A stretch of 50,384 nucleotides of DNA from an uncultured Pelagibacteraceae bacterium (GCA_902598425.1 CACKBK010000007.1:1-50384), one strand, 5' to 3'. Shown: positions 26,199-34,250, numbered from the stretch's first letter. Numbers and translations are program-made. The notes: generated from the letters alone by a model not told the origin.

Positions 26199-26492
26199 TT
26201 ATGATCTCATTTTATTGAAATCCATGATTTGATCAATCACCTGATGTTTATGTGGCTCATAAAAATCATTCATTGGTCCTAGTTGCTCATTAATTGCTTC
26301 TTCACTCTCAGCTTTCCAGTGACAAAACATAATTAAATCGTCCCCAGGAGAAACAAATGATGATTGACAAACCGCTTTTGGACCAGTTGTAGATTTAACA
26401 ATATCTTCAGGCTTCATTGATGCCATAGTTTCTTGCATTTTTTTTTTCATCTCTACTGATTTAAACTTATGCGTTGTTAAGTAATCTTTCAT
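26199..26492 (-). CDS. small protein of unknown function, probable alpha/beta barrel
   Basis: A 97-residue protein. I do not recognise a named family. The pattern, an N-terminal helix rich in Lys/Met, then strands (KAVCQSSFVSP, DLIMFCHWKA) and a helix (SEEAINEQLGPMNDFYEPH), fits the ferredoxin-like fold used by dimeric alpha/beta barrels, like its neighbour DUF1330. Two cysteines are present. A GAGAGGA Shine-Dalgarno precedes the start. It lies 35 bases upstream of the DUF1330 gene and 21 bases after the SnoaL-like gene on the same strand. Confidence 0.65.
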   Translation of the reverse strand: MKDYLTTHKFKSVEMKKKMQETMASMKPEDIVKSTTGPKAVCQSSFVSPGDDLIMFCHWKAESEEAINEQLGPMNDFYEPHKHQVIDQIMDFNKMRS

Positions 26493-26513
26493 ATTTTTCC
26501 TCTCGTTTCATTT

Positions 26514-26897
26514 TTATTTTTTCATAGCATTAAACATGCTTAAAGTATCATCAAAAGTCATCATAACTTTAGTTTTTCCTTCATCAGTTGATTCAAAATA
26601 ATGACCAAACATAGTATCCATGTTGTCAGCAGTTGCATGTACTCTCACAAATACTTTATTTCCTTCACTGATCATATCTAAAATTTTTAAATGAAAATTT
26701 GGCCATATCGCTGGAATTTTTGACATTGCAGCCATCATTGCTTGTTTACCTTTATGCACCCCCGATAATGGATGAACACCTTCTTTGCCTGGAAATGTCC
26801 AAACAATATTGTCATCAATCATTTCATTAAAAAAAGTTTCCATATCTCCTTTACCAAAAAGCTCGTAAGCTTTTCTCGTTCGTTCTTTTACGTCCAT
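26514..26897 (-). CDS. SnoaL-like/NTF2-fold protein
   Basis: A 127-residue NTF2-superfamily protein of the SnoaL-like branch. Typical parts are the start RTRKAYELFGKGDMETFFNEMIDDNIVWTFPG, the GVHKGKQAMMAAMSKIP segment and strands FHLKILDMISEGNKVFVRVHATAD. Members are small-molecule isomerases, hydrolases or binding proteins; the ligand is unknown. An AAAGGAGA Shine-Dalgarno lies just upstream. It is the second gene of the small-protein series, 13 bases after the secreted protein gene. Confidence 0.8.
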   Translation of the reverse strand: MDVKERTRKAYELFGKGDMETFFNEMIDDNIVWTFPGKEGVHPLSGVHKGKQAMMAAMSKIPAIWPNFHLKILDMISEGNKVFVRVHATADNMDTMFGHYFESTDEGKTKVMMTFDDTLSMFNAMKK

Positions 26898-26910
26898 TTT
26901 TTCTCCTTTG

Positions 26911-27288
26911 TTAATATAATGTTTGAGCTACTTTCTTTACTCTATCTTCACCATTTGGAATGGTACTTTCTAAAAACTTATGACAACCTTCAGTTAATTG
27001 CTCATCATATTTAGATCCATAATATTTATCTACAGCTTTGTTAACACCGTCATCCCACGTCTTTTCTTTTATTCCAATTTCTAGCGCATATTCTTTCCAA
27101 ACCTTAACTGATGCCATTGATTTTTCTTTCATCCCATATTCAAAACTCTCACCTGAGGGTAAAAAATAATTTGCCATATAAATTCCAACACAATCCCAAG
27201 CTTTGTCTTTATTTTCTTTACTCAAAGTTTCAGCATTCGCTGAACTCGTAAAAATAAAGAATGTTAAAAATATAAATACTTTTTTCAT
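26911..27288 (-). CDS. secreted protein of unknown function with two Cys
   Basis: A 125-residue protein with a clear signal peptide (KKVFIFLTFFIFTSSANA, cut near residue 19). The mature part is mostly helical and charged with two cysteines, in WDCVGIYMANYF and LTEGCHKFLES, which may form a disulfide in the periplasm. No known domain is recognised. It is the first gene of the small-protein series, with a TAGGAGAG Shine-Dalgarno before the ATG and a TATAAT-like -10 at 27330-27335 upstream, so it may head the operon. Confidence 0.7.
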   Translation of the reverse strand: MKKVFIFLTFFIFTSSANAETLSKENKDKAWDCVGIYMANYFLPSGESFEYGMKEKSMASVKVWKEYALEIGIKEKTWDDGVNKAVDKYYGSKYDEQLTEGCHKFLESTIPNGEDRVKKVAQTLY

Positions 27289-27329
27289 GTTTATCTCTCC
27301 TAATGATAAGATTAAAATGTAAATTATTT

Positions 27330-27335
27330 ATTATA
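27330..27335 (-). promoter_or_regulatory. candidate -10 element for the small-protein operon
   Basis: The minus strand reads TATAAT here, 42 bases before the ATG of the secreted protein at 27288. No good -35 hexamer is found at 16-18 bases; TCACAG is the nearest. The position suits a promoter for the run of small genes down to 24983. Confidence 0.35.
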
Positions 27336-27394
27336 AAGTGTGAAAACTGACGCTGTGATATGTTAAAATTGCAAAGCTTTAATTGATAGAATTA

Positions 27395-28549
27395 TTATAA
27401 GTTTCGGAATCTTAAATTATTTCTATTTAATTCACTAATTTTCGTACAACCCATAAGCTTCATATCTCTCTCTAATTCAGTTTTATATTGACCCAAAGCT
27501 CTTTCAACTCCTGCTTGACCCGCAGCTGCTAGTGCATAAAGATATAATCTTCCACCTGCACATGCTTTTGCACCAATCGATAAAGCTTTAAGCATATGTG
27601 TTCCTCTTTGAAATCCGCCTTCACAAATAACATCAATCTTATCACCAACTGCATCTACTATTTCTGCTAACTGATCAAAAGGTGATCTTGATCCATCAAG
27701 TTGTCTTCCACCATGGTTTGAAACCATTATTCCTGTACATCCAATATCGACTGCTTTTTTTGCATCCTCGACACTCATAATTCCTTTAAGTGCGAAATGA
27801 CCGCCCCACTTAGAGCATAATTTTTCAGCATCATTCCAATTCATAGACTGATCTAACATTGTTGAAAAATAATTTCCAATCGAGGAATTTGTGCTTGTTC
27901 CTTCTTTCACAAAATCTTGAAGATGAGGTAATTCAAATTTTCCTTTTGTTAAATAATTTATTCCCCACATAGGTCTTGTCGCAAAACTATATAAACTCGA
28001 CAAAGTTAGTTTAGGCGGCGAAGTAAATCCTGTTCTTAAGTCTCTTTCACGATTTCCACCTGTTATCGTATCAACCGTTAAGGCCATAACATCAAAATTT
28101 GCTGCTTTTGCTCTTTCTAAACAAGAGTCATTCAGACCTCTATCTTTATGAAAATAAAATTGAAACATTTTTGGAGTATCAATCATTGATGATATTTCCT
28201 CGACACTTACTGTTGCTAAAGCTGAAACACCAAACATTGTATTAAATTTTTGAGCTGCTTTACCAACTGCTCTTTCACCATCATAATGAAACAATCTTTG
28301 TAAAGCTGTAGGAGAACAATAAAATGGTAAATCTAATTTTTTACCGAATATTGTTGTTGAAAGGTCTATGTTTTCTACACCTCTTAAAACATTTGGTACT
28401 AAATCTACATCATCAAATGCACTTGTATTTCTTTTATATGTAATTTCATCATCTGCAGCACCATCAATGTAATGAAATATTGGAGAAGGTAATTTCTTTT
28501 CAGCAAGTTTTCTAAAATCTGCAAAGTTATGACAATCTTTTAATCTCAT
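27395..28549 (-). CDS. FMN-dependent alpha-hydroxy-acid dehydrogenase (LldD/GOX family)
   Basis: A 384-residue TIM-barrel flavoenzyme that oxidises L-2-hydroxy acids such as lactate or glycolate. Family parts: FHYIDGAADDEITYKRN at the start, FYCSPTALQRLFHYDGE, the FQFYFHKDRG segment, the FMN-binding LKGIMSVEDAKKA, and the catalytic His-Gly-Gly-Arg in VSNHGGRQLDGSRSPFD. The LldD-like order and length are normal. It follows cysK by 18 bases on the same strand, so it is probably the last gene of the cysE-cysK transcript. Lactate versus glycolate specificity is not clear. Confidence 0.92.
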   Translation of the reverse strand: MRLKDCHNFADFRKLAEKKLPSPIFHYIDGAADDEITYKRNTSAFDDVDLVPNVLRGVENIDLSTTIFGKKLDLPFYCSPTALQRLFHYDGERAVGKAAQKFNTMFGVSALATVSVEEISSMIDTPKMFQFYFHKDRGLNDSCLERAKAANFDVMALTVDTITGGNRERDLRTGFTSPPKLTLSSLYSFATRPMWGINYLTKGKFELPHLQDFVKEGTSTNSSIGNYFSTMLDQSMNWNDAEKLCSKWGGHFALKGIMSVEDAKKAVDIGCTGIMVSNHGGRQLDGSRSPFDQLAEIVDAVGDKIDVICEGGFQRGTHMLKALSIGAKACAGGRLYLYALAAAGQAGVERALGQYKTELERDMKLMGCTKISELNRNNLRFRNL

Positions 28550-28567
28550 ATCACTTTAATATATCAA

Positions 28568-29569
28568 TTATATCCAATTTGGATACGGTAAACCTTTTTC
28601 TTGAAGGAATTTTTTATTGAATAATTTACTGTTATATTTATCACTCTTGTCGCAGAGTATCGTTACGATTGTTTTTCCTGGTCCTAATTCTTTTCCTAAT
28701 CTTATAGCACCTGCAATATTTACACCGCAACTAGTCCCTAAACTTAATCCTTCATTTTGAATAAGATCAAACAAAACTGGTAAAGATTCATTATCACTGA
28801 TAGAAAATGCACCATCGATCTTTGCTTCTGCGAAATTAGCAGTCACTCTACTTGAACCAATCCCCTCAGTAATAGAATTGCCCTCACTTTTTAACTCACC
28901 ATTATTTATGTAATTACAAAGCGATGAACCTGCTGGATCAGAAAGATAAATTTTAATATCTTTATTTTTTTCTTTTAAGTAACTACTAACACCAGCAATG
29001 GTTCCTCCAGTTCCGGAGGCACAAATGAATGCATCTACTTTACCATCTGTTTGATCATAAATTTCGGGACCTGTAGTTTCGTAATGTCCTTTTAAATTTG
29101 CAGTGTTATCGAATTGATTTGCCCAAACAACACCATGATTATTTGAACTTCTTAACTCATCAGCTAATCTTCCAGCAACTTTGACATAATTGCCGTCATC
29201 TTTATATGGTTTAGGAGGAACTAATCTTAAATCGGCACCAATATTTTTCAGCATATCTTTTTTTTCTTGTGTTTGGTTGTCATTCATTACTATTACAGTT
29301 TTGTAACCGATTGAGTTTCCAATCAAACAAAGTCCGATACCAGTGTTCCCTGCAGTTCCTTCAACAATTGTTCCACCCTTAGAAATTAATTTTTTTTCCT
29401 CTGCATCTCTTATTAATGCAAGTGCAGCTCTATCTTTTACTGAACCTCCAGGATTTAAATATTCTGCTTTACCATATATGTTACACCCTGTTATCTCGGA
29501 AGCAGCTTTAAGTTTAACCAATGGTGTATTTCCAATACCATCAATAAAATTATTTTGAGAATTCTTCAT
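28568..29569 (-). CDS. cysK: Cysteine synthase (PLP-dependent, CysK/CBS family)
   Basis: A 333-residue beta-family PLP enzyme that forms cysteine from O-acetylserine and sulfide. The PLP lysine is Lys45 in NPGGSVKDRAA. The phosphate-binding loop appears as GTAGNTGIGL and the C-terminal cofactor contact as GLSLGTSCGVN. The gene follows cysE directly with no gap, the classical pair for cysteine synthesis. The GTAGNTG loop and C-terminal LQEKGLPYPNW extension also occur in CBS-like paralogues, so a substrate other than O-acetylserine cannot be excluded. Confidence 0.92.
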   Translation of the reverse strand: MKNSQNNFIDGIGNTPLVKLKAASEITGCNIYGKAEYLNPGGSVKDRAALALIRDAEEKKLISKGGTIVEGTAGNTGIGLCLIGNSIGYKTVIVMNDNQTQEKKDMLKNIGADLRLVPPKPYKDDGNYVKVAGRLADELRSSNNHGVVWANQFDNTANLKGHYETTGPEIYDQTDGKVDAFICASGTGGTIAGVSSYLKEKNKDIKIYLSDPAGSSLCNYINNGELKSEGNSITEGIGSSRVTANFAEAKIDGAFSISDNESLPVLFDLIQNEGLSLGTSCGVNIAGAIRLGKELGPGKTIVTILCDKSDKYNSKLFNKKFLQEKGLPYPNWI

Positions 29570-30151
29570 TTAATTTTTATCACTTTGTTCAGTAATACCA
29601 TAAGGTTTAAATGTTTCATCATCAACTGAACTCTCACCAACATTCTTAGCTGGAATTCCAACCATGATTGCGTTTTCAGGAACATTTTTAGTAACAACAG
29701 CATTAGCACCAATCTTTGCATTTTTCCCAATAACTACTGGACCTAATATCTGTGCACCAGAACCAACAACAACATTATTCATTAAAGTAGGATGTCTTTT
29801 TGTATTTCTTTGATCTTCCGAATTAATGCTTGGAGAAATTCCACCAAGTGTAACCATATGATAGATTGTAACATTATCCCCAATATCAGAAGTTTCACCT
29901 ATTACAACACCCATACCATGATCAATGAAAAGATTTTTTCCTATTTTTGCTCTTGGATGAATTTCTATACCAGTTAAAAATCTTGAAAACTGAGAAATAA
30001 TTCTTGCTATCAAATCAAATTTTGCAATTGAAAAAAAATTTGCAATTTTATGAAAGAATACAGCCTTTACTCCTGGATACGTTAAAATAACATACAGCTT
30101 AGACTTCGCAGCAGGGTCTCTCTTAATAATAGATTCTAAAAAATCATTCAT
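29570..30151 (-). CDS. cysE: Serine O-acetyltransferase
   Basis: A 193-residue, short-form (EpsC-like) serine acetyltransferase. The N-terminal helical part contains [29 protein letters not shown], and the rest is left-handed beta-helix hexapeptide repeats ([55 protein letters not shown]). The active-site His is in [13 protein letters not shown]. It makes O-acetylserine from serine and acetyl-CoA. The short form lacks the long N-terminal domain of enteric CysE. It lies 27 bases downstream of the Cys-rich peptide gene on the same strand and abuts cysK. Confidence 0.95.
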   Translation of the reverse strand: MNDFLESIIKRDPAAKSKLYVILTYPGVKAVFFHKIANFFSIAKFDLIARIISQFSRFLTGIEIHPRAKIGKNLFIDHGMGVVIGETSDIGDNVTIYHMVTLGGISPSINSEDQRNTKRHPTLMNNVVVGSGAQILGPVVIGKNAKIGANAVVTKNVPENAIMVGIPAKNVGESSVDDETFKPYGITEQSDKN

Positions 30152-30178
30152 AATTTATTTGTTTTTTGATTTAAAAAA

Positions 30179-30298
30179 CTACTTATTGCAACAACAAGAA
30201 GTTTCTTCAGGTTCACATCGACAAACTATTGTGCCATCACATCTGCATTTATCGTTCAGACAGTTTGAGCATTTGCATTTTAAATTTTCGCAAGGCAT
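30179..30298 (-). CDS. 39-residue Cys-rich metallothionein-like peptide
   Basis: A short open frame in the gap between the persulfide dioxygenase-like gene and cysE. It encodes 39 residues with 11 cysteines at positions 3, 8, 10, 13, 18, 20, 26, 28, 35, 36 and 37. The spacing includes Cys-x-Cys at 8/10, 18/20 and 26/28, Cys-x-x-Cys at 10/13, and a terminal Cys-Cys-Cys before the last two residues. Lys and Asp/Glu make up most of the rest and there is no signal peptide, so it is cytosolic. This is the profile of a metallothionein or metal-thiolate buffer. It is not a textbook match to SmtA/BmtA. A candidate promoter at 30305-30332 serves it, and cysE follows 27 bases later. Confidence 0.7.
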   Translation of the reverse strand: MPCENLKCKCSNCLNDKCRCDGTIVCRCEPEETSCCCNK

Positions 30299-30304
30299 GA
30301 AGGA

Positions 30305-30332
30305 TATATAATTATTCAATACAAGAATTCAA
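30305..30332 (-). promoter_or_regulatory. candidate sigma-70 promoter for the Cys-rich peptide and cysEK
   Basis: On the minus strand TTGAAT, a 16-base spacer, then TATATA, ending 7 bases before the ATG of the 39-residue peptide. Transcription starting 6-7 bases later would give a near-leaderless message for the peptide. The region is AT-rich so chance matches are possible. Confidence 0.4.
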
Positions 30333-30351
30333 TACTTAAATTGACGCTAAG

Positions 30352-31044
30352 CTAAATCTGATCTGAAGTTAAACCTTTAACATTTGCAGGAACCGCTATA
30401 TCCATCATTTTTGGATTAGCTAGATTTAAATTGTTCATGATTTCTATATATTGATCAACAGAATCAACTTGTAATCTTGGGTTATTTTTTAGCTCGCTAC
30501 CAATCGTAGATGAGGTCTTACCATTATAGTCATGAGCAGGTAATACAATTGTATTTTCAGGTAACTTTAGAAGTTTGTTAAAAAGAGAGTCGTACTGATC
30601 TTTTGCGCTTCCATTTTGAAAATCTGTTCTGCCAGTTCCATTAATTAATAATGTATCGCCAGTAAAAACTCTATCATTCATAAGATAACTGTAAGAGCAG
30701 TCAGTATGACCAGGAGTATAAATTACTTTAAGTTCAATATTATCAATTTTAATTTTATCATCCTCCTTGACATGTAAATCAACAACTTCTGATTTTGATT
30801 TTTCACCCATGATCTTTGTACAATTAGTTTTTTTACTTAGTTCATTTAAGCCAGTAACATGATCAGCATGAATATGTGTATCAATTACTTTTACTAACTT
30901 TAAATCTAACTCATTCAAAACATTTAGATATTTATTTGTATGTTCAATTACTGGATCTATTATTAATGCTTCACGTCCTTTATCACTTGCAAGGATGTAC
31001 GTGTAGGTTGAAGATTTATCATCAAATAATTGTTTAAATATCAT
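30352..31044 (-). CDS. ETHE1-like metallo-beta-lactamase-fold persulfide dioxygenase
   Basis: A 230-residue MBL-fold protein, started at 31044 (MIFKQLFDDKSS) because an in-frame ATG at 31071 adds only a hydrophobic stub and overlaps the promoter. Metal motif: THIHADHVTGL, then TPGHTDCSYSY, then the final His in VLPAHDYNG. The GRTDFQNGS segment and the SSTYTYILA start are specific to the ETHE1 persulfide dioxygenase subfamily, which oxidises glutathione persulfide to sulfite with one iron. No rhodanese domain is attached. Its place beside cysE-cysK and a Cys-rich peptide suits a role in sulfur handling. Divergent from a peroxiredoxin. Confidence 0.87.
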   Translation of the reverse strand: MIFKQLFDDKSSTYTYILASDKGREALIIDPVIEHTNKYLNVLNELDLKLVKVIDTHIHADHVTGLNELSKKTNCTKIMGEKSKSEVVDLHVKEDDKIKIDNIELKVIYTPGHTDCSYSYLMNDRVFTGDTLLINGTGRTDFQNGSAKDQYDSLFNKLLKLPENTIVLPAHDYNGKTSSTIGSELKNNPRLQVDSVDQYIEIMNNLNLANPKMMDIAVPANVKGLTSDQI

Positions 31045-31052
31045 ATCTAACA

Positions 31053-31081
31053 ATATTATTAAAAATTGCATGATTATTCAA
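31053..31081 (-). promoter_or_regulatory. promoter for the ETHE1-like gene
   Basis: On the minus strand TTGAAT, a 17-base spacer, then TAATAT, a good sigma-70 match, 8 bases before the ATG at 31044. It overlaps the -35 box of the divergent peroxiredoxin promoter (31066-31071), so polymerase may not use both at once. Confidence 0.5.
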
Positions 31082-31094
31082 TCTTTCATATAAT
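31066..31094 (+). promoter_or_regulatory. promoter for the peroxiredoxin gene
   Basis: TTGCAT, a 17-base spacer, then a perfect TATAAT, about 30 bases before the ATG. It is among the best sigma-70 promoters in the window. An AGGAGG Shine-Dalgarno follows at 31114-31119. Confidence 0.65.
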
Positions 31095-31123
31095 TAAAAA
31101 TAAAAATTCATTTAGGAGGGTAA

Positions 31124-31786
31124 ATGACTTTAAAAATAAATAGTTTGGCTCCAGATTTTACTGCTGAAACGTCTGAGGGTAAATTATCTTTTCATGAATG
31201 GTTAGGTGATAGCTGGGGTGTATTATTTTCTCACCCAAAAGATTTTACACCTGTCTGTACAACAGAATTAGGTGCTTTAGCTAAAATGAAACCAGAGTTT
31301 GAAAAAAGAAATGTTAAGGTAATGGGGCTAAGTGTAGATCCAGTATCTGATCATGTTAAATGGTTAGAAGATATTAAGGATGTGTGTGGTTTAAAACCAA
31401 ATTATCCAATTGTTGCTGATGAAAAATTAGAAGTAGCAAAACTTTACAATATGTTAGAAGGTGATGCGGGAACAACATCTATGGGAAGAACAGCTGTAGA
31501 CAATGAAACAGTAAGAACCGTCTACATTGTAAGACCAGATAAAAGAATTGGATTATTCTTAACCTATCCAATGACTACAGGAAGGAACTTTAAGGAAATT
31601 TTAAGAACAATCGACTCTATGCAGAGAACTGCAAAACACAAAATTGCTACACCTGCAGATTGGCAACCAGGAGATGATGTTATTATAGTTCCCAAAGTTA
31701 CAAACGAGGAAGCTAAAAAGATCTATCCAGATGGATGGGAAACCGTAAAACCATATTTACGAAAAGTTCCAGATCCAAATAAATAA
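31124..31786 (+). CDS. 1-Cys peroxiredoxin (Prx6 subfamily)
   Basis: A 220-residue thiol peroxidase. The peroxidatic residue is Cys45 in HPKDFTPVCTTELGAL, and the Prx6-type C-terminal arm includes IDSMQRTAKHKIATPADWQPGDDVIIVP. It reduces hydrogen peroxide and organic or lipid peroxides in the cytoplasm. The partner electron donor cannot be read; no resolving Cys of the 2-Cys type is evident. Expression looks strong: perfect -10, AGGAGG Shine-Dalgarno and an efficient terminator right after the stop. It is divergent from the persulfide dioxygenase-like gene, with interleaved promoters. Confidence 0.95.
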   Translation: MTLKINSLAPDFTAETSEGKLSFHEWLGDSWGVLFSHPKDFTPVCTTELGALAKMKPEFEKRNVKVMGLSVDPVSDHVKWLEDIKDVCGLKPNYPIVADEKLEVAKLYNMLEGDAGTTSMGRTAVDNETVRTVYIVRPDKRIGLFLTYPMTTGRNFKEILRTIDSMQRTAKHKIATPADWQPGDDVIIVPKVTNEEAKKIYPDGWETVKPYLRKVPDPNK

Positions 31787-31803
31787 TATTTAAATTATAA
31801 ATT

Positions 31804-31838
31804 AAACCAACAACTTAATTGAAGTTGTTGGTTTTTTT
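31804..31838 (+). terminator. Rho-independent terminator after the peroxiredoxin gene
   Basis: A perfect 13-bp stem (31804-31816 with 31822-31834, arms AAACCAACAACTT and its complement), loop AATTG, followed by a T run to 31838. It lies 17 bases after the peroxiredoxin stop and reaches the last bases of the convergent methyltransferase gene. The minus strand also has a T-rich tail, so it may stop transcription from both sides. Confidence 0.9.
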
Positions 31839-32532
31839 AACCTATAGTCTCCAAAACCTTATTTTCATCAATAAGTCTCATAAACTTTTCATGATGGTTA
31901 TAGTAGTCTTTAAACTTTAGATTTTTAAAATTGTTTATCGGGTGAACTAATTTATCTCTATTTGTTCTTTTTAGAATAAGCCCTAGGCCTTGATCGGCTT
32001 TGATGGTATATGTGTCAATATCCTCCCTAGTTCGAGACTGAACGATTGATTTCCAAACATCACCATTCCAACTCGAATGAGTTTGTGGAATCGTTTGATG
32101 CCAAATTTTAGCAGGAAGACAATCATGTAGTAAAATGACTCCATTTTCGTTTAAAACATTTAAAGAATTATCTATATCTTTTAATACTTGCTCGTGGATA
32201 TGTAGACCGTCTATAAAAATTAAATCAAAAGTATCTTTATTTTGTGAAAAAAATTCATCACTGGTCATACGCAATGTGCCACCTGATTGAGGATCAACAC
32301 CAACTTTATTTTCAATTTTGATTTTTGAAAAATTAATATCACTTTGGCAACCAATTTCCAAGTAACTTTTAAATTTTTTTGAATTAATTAATTTATTAAT
32401 TATATCAAATCGTGTTTGTGTTTTATTCCAATCATAGTTGAATTTTTTGCTAAATCTTTCATTTTTAATATAGTAGTAAATTCTTCTTAAATAGAGAGTT
32501 AGTTTACTTGGCAATGCATCATTTCTTATCAT
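31837..32532 (-). CDS. Class I SAM-dependent methyltransferase
   Basis: A 231-residue Rossmann-fold methyltransferase. The SAM-binding loop is YLEIGCQSDINFSKI, and the later DLIFIDGLHIHEQVLKDIDNSL and GVILLHDCLPA segments match the CmcI/glycan-type methyltransferase pattern. The acceptor is not identifiable. The start overlaps the stop of the racemase gene by 4 bases on the same strand. A Lys/Arg-rich N-terminus suggests contact with membrane or nucleic acid, but nothing specific is seen. Confidence 0.8.
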   Translation of the reverse strand: MIRNDALPSKLTLYLRRIYYYIKNERFSKKFNYDWNKTQTRFDIINKLINSKKFKSYLEIGCQSDINFSKIKIENKVGVDPQSGGTLRMTSDEFFSQNKDTFDLIFIDGLHIHEQVLKDIDNSLNVLNENGVILLHDCLPAKIWHQTIPQTHSSWNGDVWKSIVQSRTREDIDTYTIKADQGLGLILKRTNRDKLVHPINNFKNLKFKDYYNHHEKFMRLIDENKVLETIG

Positions 32533-33227
32533 TTTTTCAAATATTTTTTCATTGATACTTGTGCGAGTAATAAATTTGGATCAATAAATATTTTAGACTC
32601 TCTTATTTTTTTAAATGATTTATAAGCAAAGATTGCAATTGGTAGCTCTGTACATCCCAAAATAATTTTTTTACATTTAATTTTAATTAAATAATTAACA
32701 GCAGGCTTTAAAACTTTTTCAGCCTCTCTTACCTTGCCCATTTTTACAAATTTAATTGCTTTATTAACACTATTTTTTTGTAATTTTTTTCCTGGAGAAA
32801 CTAATTCAAATTCTCTATCAAAATACTTACTATAGACTTTTGTCTTAATAGTAGCCTCTGTACATAAAATACCAATTTTAGAATTTTTTTTACAAGATTG
32901 TTTTGCGTGAAGATAGACTTCTTTTGGCATACTAATTAAAGGTATTTTTATTTTTTTTTGAATATCTTCTTGCCAGTAGTGAGCTGTATTACATGGCATT
33001 ACTATAAATTTACATTTATTTTTTTGTAACAATAAACATCCTTTAACCAATTCTTTTAAAACATTGTTATATTTTTTTAAATTTTCAGGTCTTCTTGGTG
33101 TGTCTGATTTATTATAAAGTATAAATTTTGGGTATTGTTGATCTGACTTTCCTCTATTAAGTACAGCTATCTTATTGCAGAAATCTAGACCCGCTTGAGT
33201 TCCCATTCCACCTAGTATTCCAATCAT
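32529..33227 (-). CDS. Aspartate/glutamate racemase-family protein
   Basis: A 232-residue PLP-independent racemase of the Asp/Glu/hydantoin group. The N-terminus has the typical GILGGMGTQAGLDF, and the two catalytic cysteines are Cys79 (MPCNTAH) and Cys192 (LGCTELPI). The enzyme interconverts L- and D-amino acids; aspartate or a broad range is likely. The cytoplasmic product could supply cell-wall D-amino acids or act in scavenging. It overlaps the methyltransferase gene by ATGA and follows the cupin gene after 15 bases on the same strand. Confidence 0.9.
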   Translation of the reverse strand: MIGILGGMGTQAGLDFCNKIAVLNRGKSDQQYPKFILYNKSDTPRRPENLKKYNNVLKELVKGCLLLQKNKCKFIVMPCNTAHYWQEDIQKKIKIPLISMPKEVYLHAKQSCKKNSKIGILCTEATIKTKVYSKYFDREFELVSPGKKLQKNSVNKAIKFVKMGKVREAEKVLKPAVNYLIKIKCKKIILGCTELPIAIFAYKSFKKIRESKIFIDPNLLLAQVSMKKYLKK

Positions 33228-33242
33228 ACAAGAAAGTTTTAT

Positions 33243-33587
33243 TTAAATTGTTTTATTTCTTGATCTCATAAAAACTAAAATTAAACAACCATTATTTGTA
33301 TGAGATGAGTGTGTAGTCCCAGGTTCAAAGCTTACAAAGTCTCCTTTTTTAAAAACTTTTCCATCGGCATCAATCAATTCTCCTTCTAACATGTAAAACT
33401 CCTCATAGTTTACATGCTCATGTGGAACACTTTTAGATCCAGGATCCATTTTTAAAATGTAACTTCCTTGGCCTTTTTCTTTATCATAACTAATTTTATA
33501 CCAACTCATTCCCTTAATTGGTTCACCATAATTATCAAAAGGTTCAAAAGATAATTTTTTTGGATCAATGATAGTCCGTTTGTTCAT
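33243..33587 (-). CDS. Cupin-domain protein (ChrR-like)
   Basis: A 114-residue single cupin barrel. The two cupin motifs show: the first as VPHEHVNYEEFYMLEGEL with His and Glu metal ligands, the second as KGDFVSFEPGTTHSSHTNNGC. The metal site looks intact. Small cupins of this type are sensors or simple dioxygenases; no substrate is evident. It heads the minus-strand run cupin-racemase-methyltransferase and is divergent from the LysE exporter. Confidence 0.85.
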   Translation of the reverse strand: MNKRTIIDPKKLSFEPFDNYGEPIKGMSWYKISYDKEKGQGSYILKMDPGSKSVPHEHVNYEEFYMLEGELIDADGKVFKKGDFVSFEPGTTHSSHTNNGCLILVFMRSRNKTI

Positions 33588-33635
33588 TCGAATTAAATTA
33601 TATCTTTTTTAAAAAATAAGAAATAATAAATACAT

Positions 33636-34250
33636 ATGGAATTTTTATTTTTAGGTTTTTTTACAGGTTTAAGCCTTATTCTTGCTCTAGGTGCCCAAAA
33701 TATATTTGTAATTGAGCAGGGTTTAAAAAAACAGTATGTTTTTATTGTTTGTTTAATTTGTTCAATATCTGATTTAATTTTAATTTTTTTGGGTATTTTT
33801 TTATTTGAATATTTTAATGATTTTTTTACTAAACAAATTGAACTTTTATTTAATATTTTATTATTTATTTTTCTTATATATTTTATCTTTACTAAAATTA
33901 GATCTAATTACAGCAAAATTAATTTTGAGATTAAATCTGAGACATATAAATTAAAAAATATTTTTTTAAAAACATTAGGATTTACTTATTTAAATCCTCA
34001 TGTTTACTCGGATACAGTTTTTTTCTTAGGAAATTTATCTAAAAATTTTGAATTAGCAGATAAATATTCTTTTGGAGTAGGGGCTTCAATTTCTTCATTT
34101 ATATTTTTTTTTACACTCGGCTACCTATCAAAATTTACATCTAATTATTTGAAGAGTCCAAGAATTTGGAAAATTATAAATAATATTATAATTCTATTTA
34201 TGGGTGGAATAGCTTTATTCGTGGTGAGAGAGATAATTTATTATTATTGA
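33636..34250 (+). CDS. LysE-family amino-acid exporter
   Basis: A 204-residue, six-helix membrane protein. The family motif GLSLILALGAQNIFVIEQGL is close to that of LysE/ArgO, and TYLNPHVYSDTVFFLG is the second conserved block. It exports basic amino acids such as lysine or arginine in characterised members. Hydrophobic helices fill most of the length with few basic residues. It is upstream of alternative oxidase with a 67-base gap, probably transcribed separately. Confidence 0.88.
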   Translation: MEFLFLGFFTGLSLILALGAQNIFVIEQGLKKQYVFIVCLICSISDLILIFLGIFLFEYFNDFFTKQIELLFNILLFIFLIYFIFTKIRSNYSKINFEIKSETYKLKNIFLKTLGFTYLNPHVYSDTVFFLGNLSKNFELADKYSFGVGASISSFIFFFTLGYLSKFTSNYLKSPRIWKIINNIIILFMGGIALFVVREIIYYY

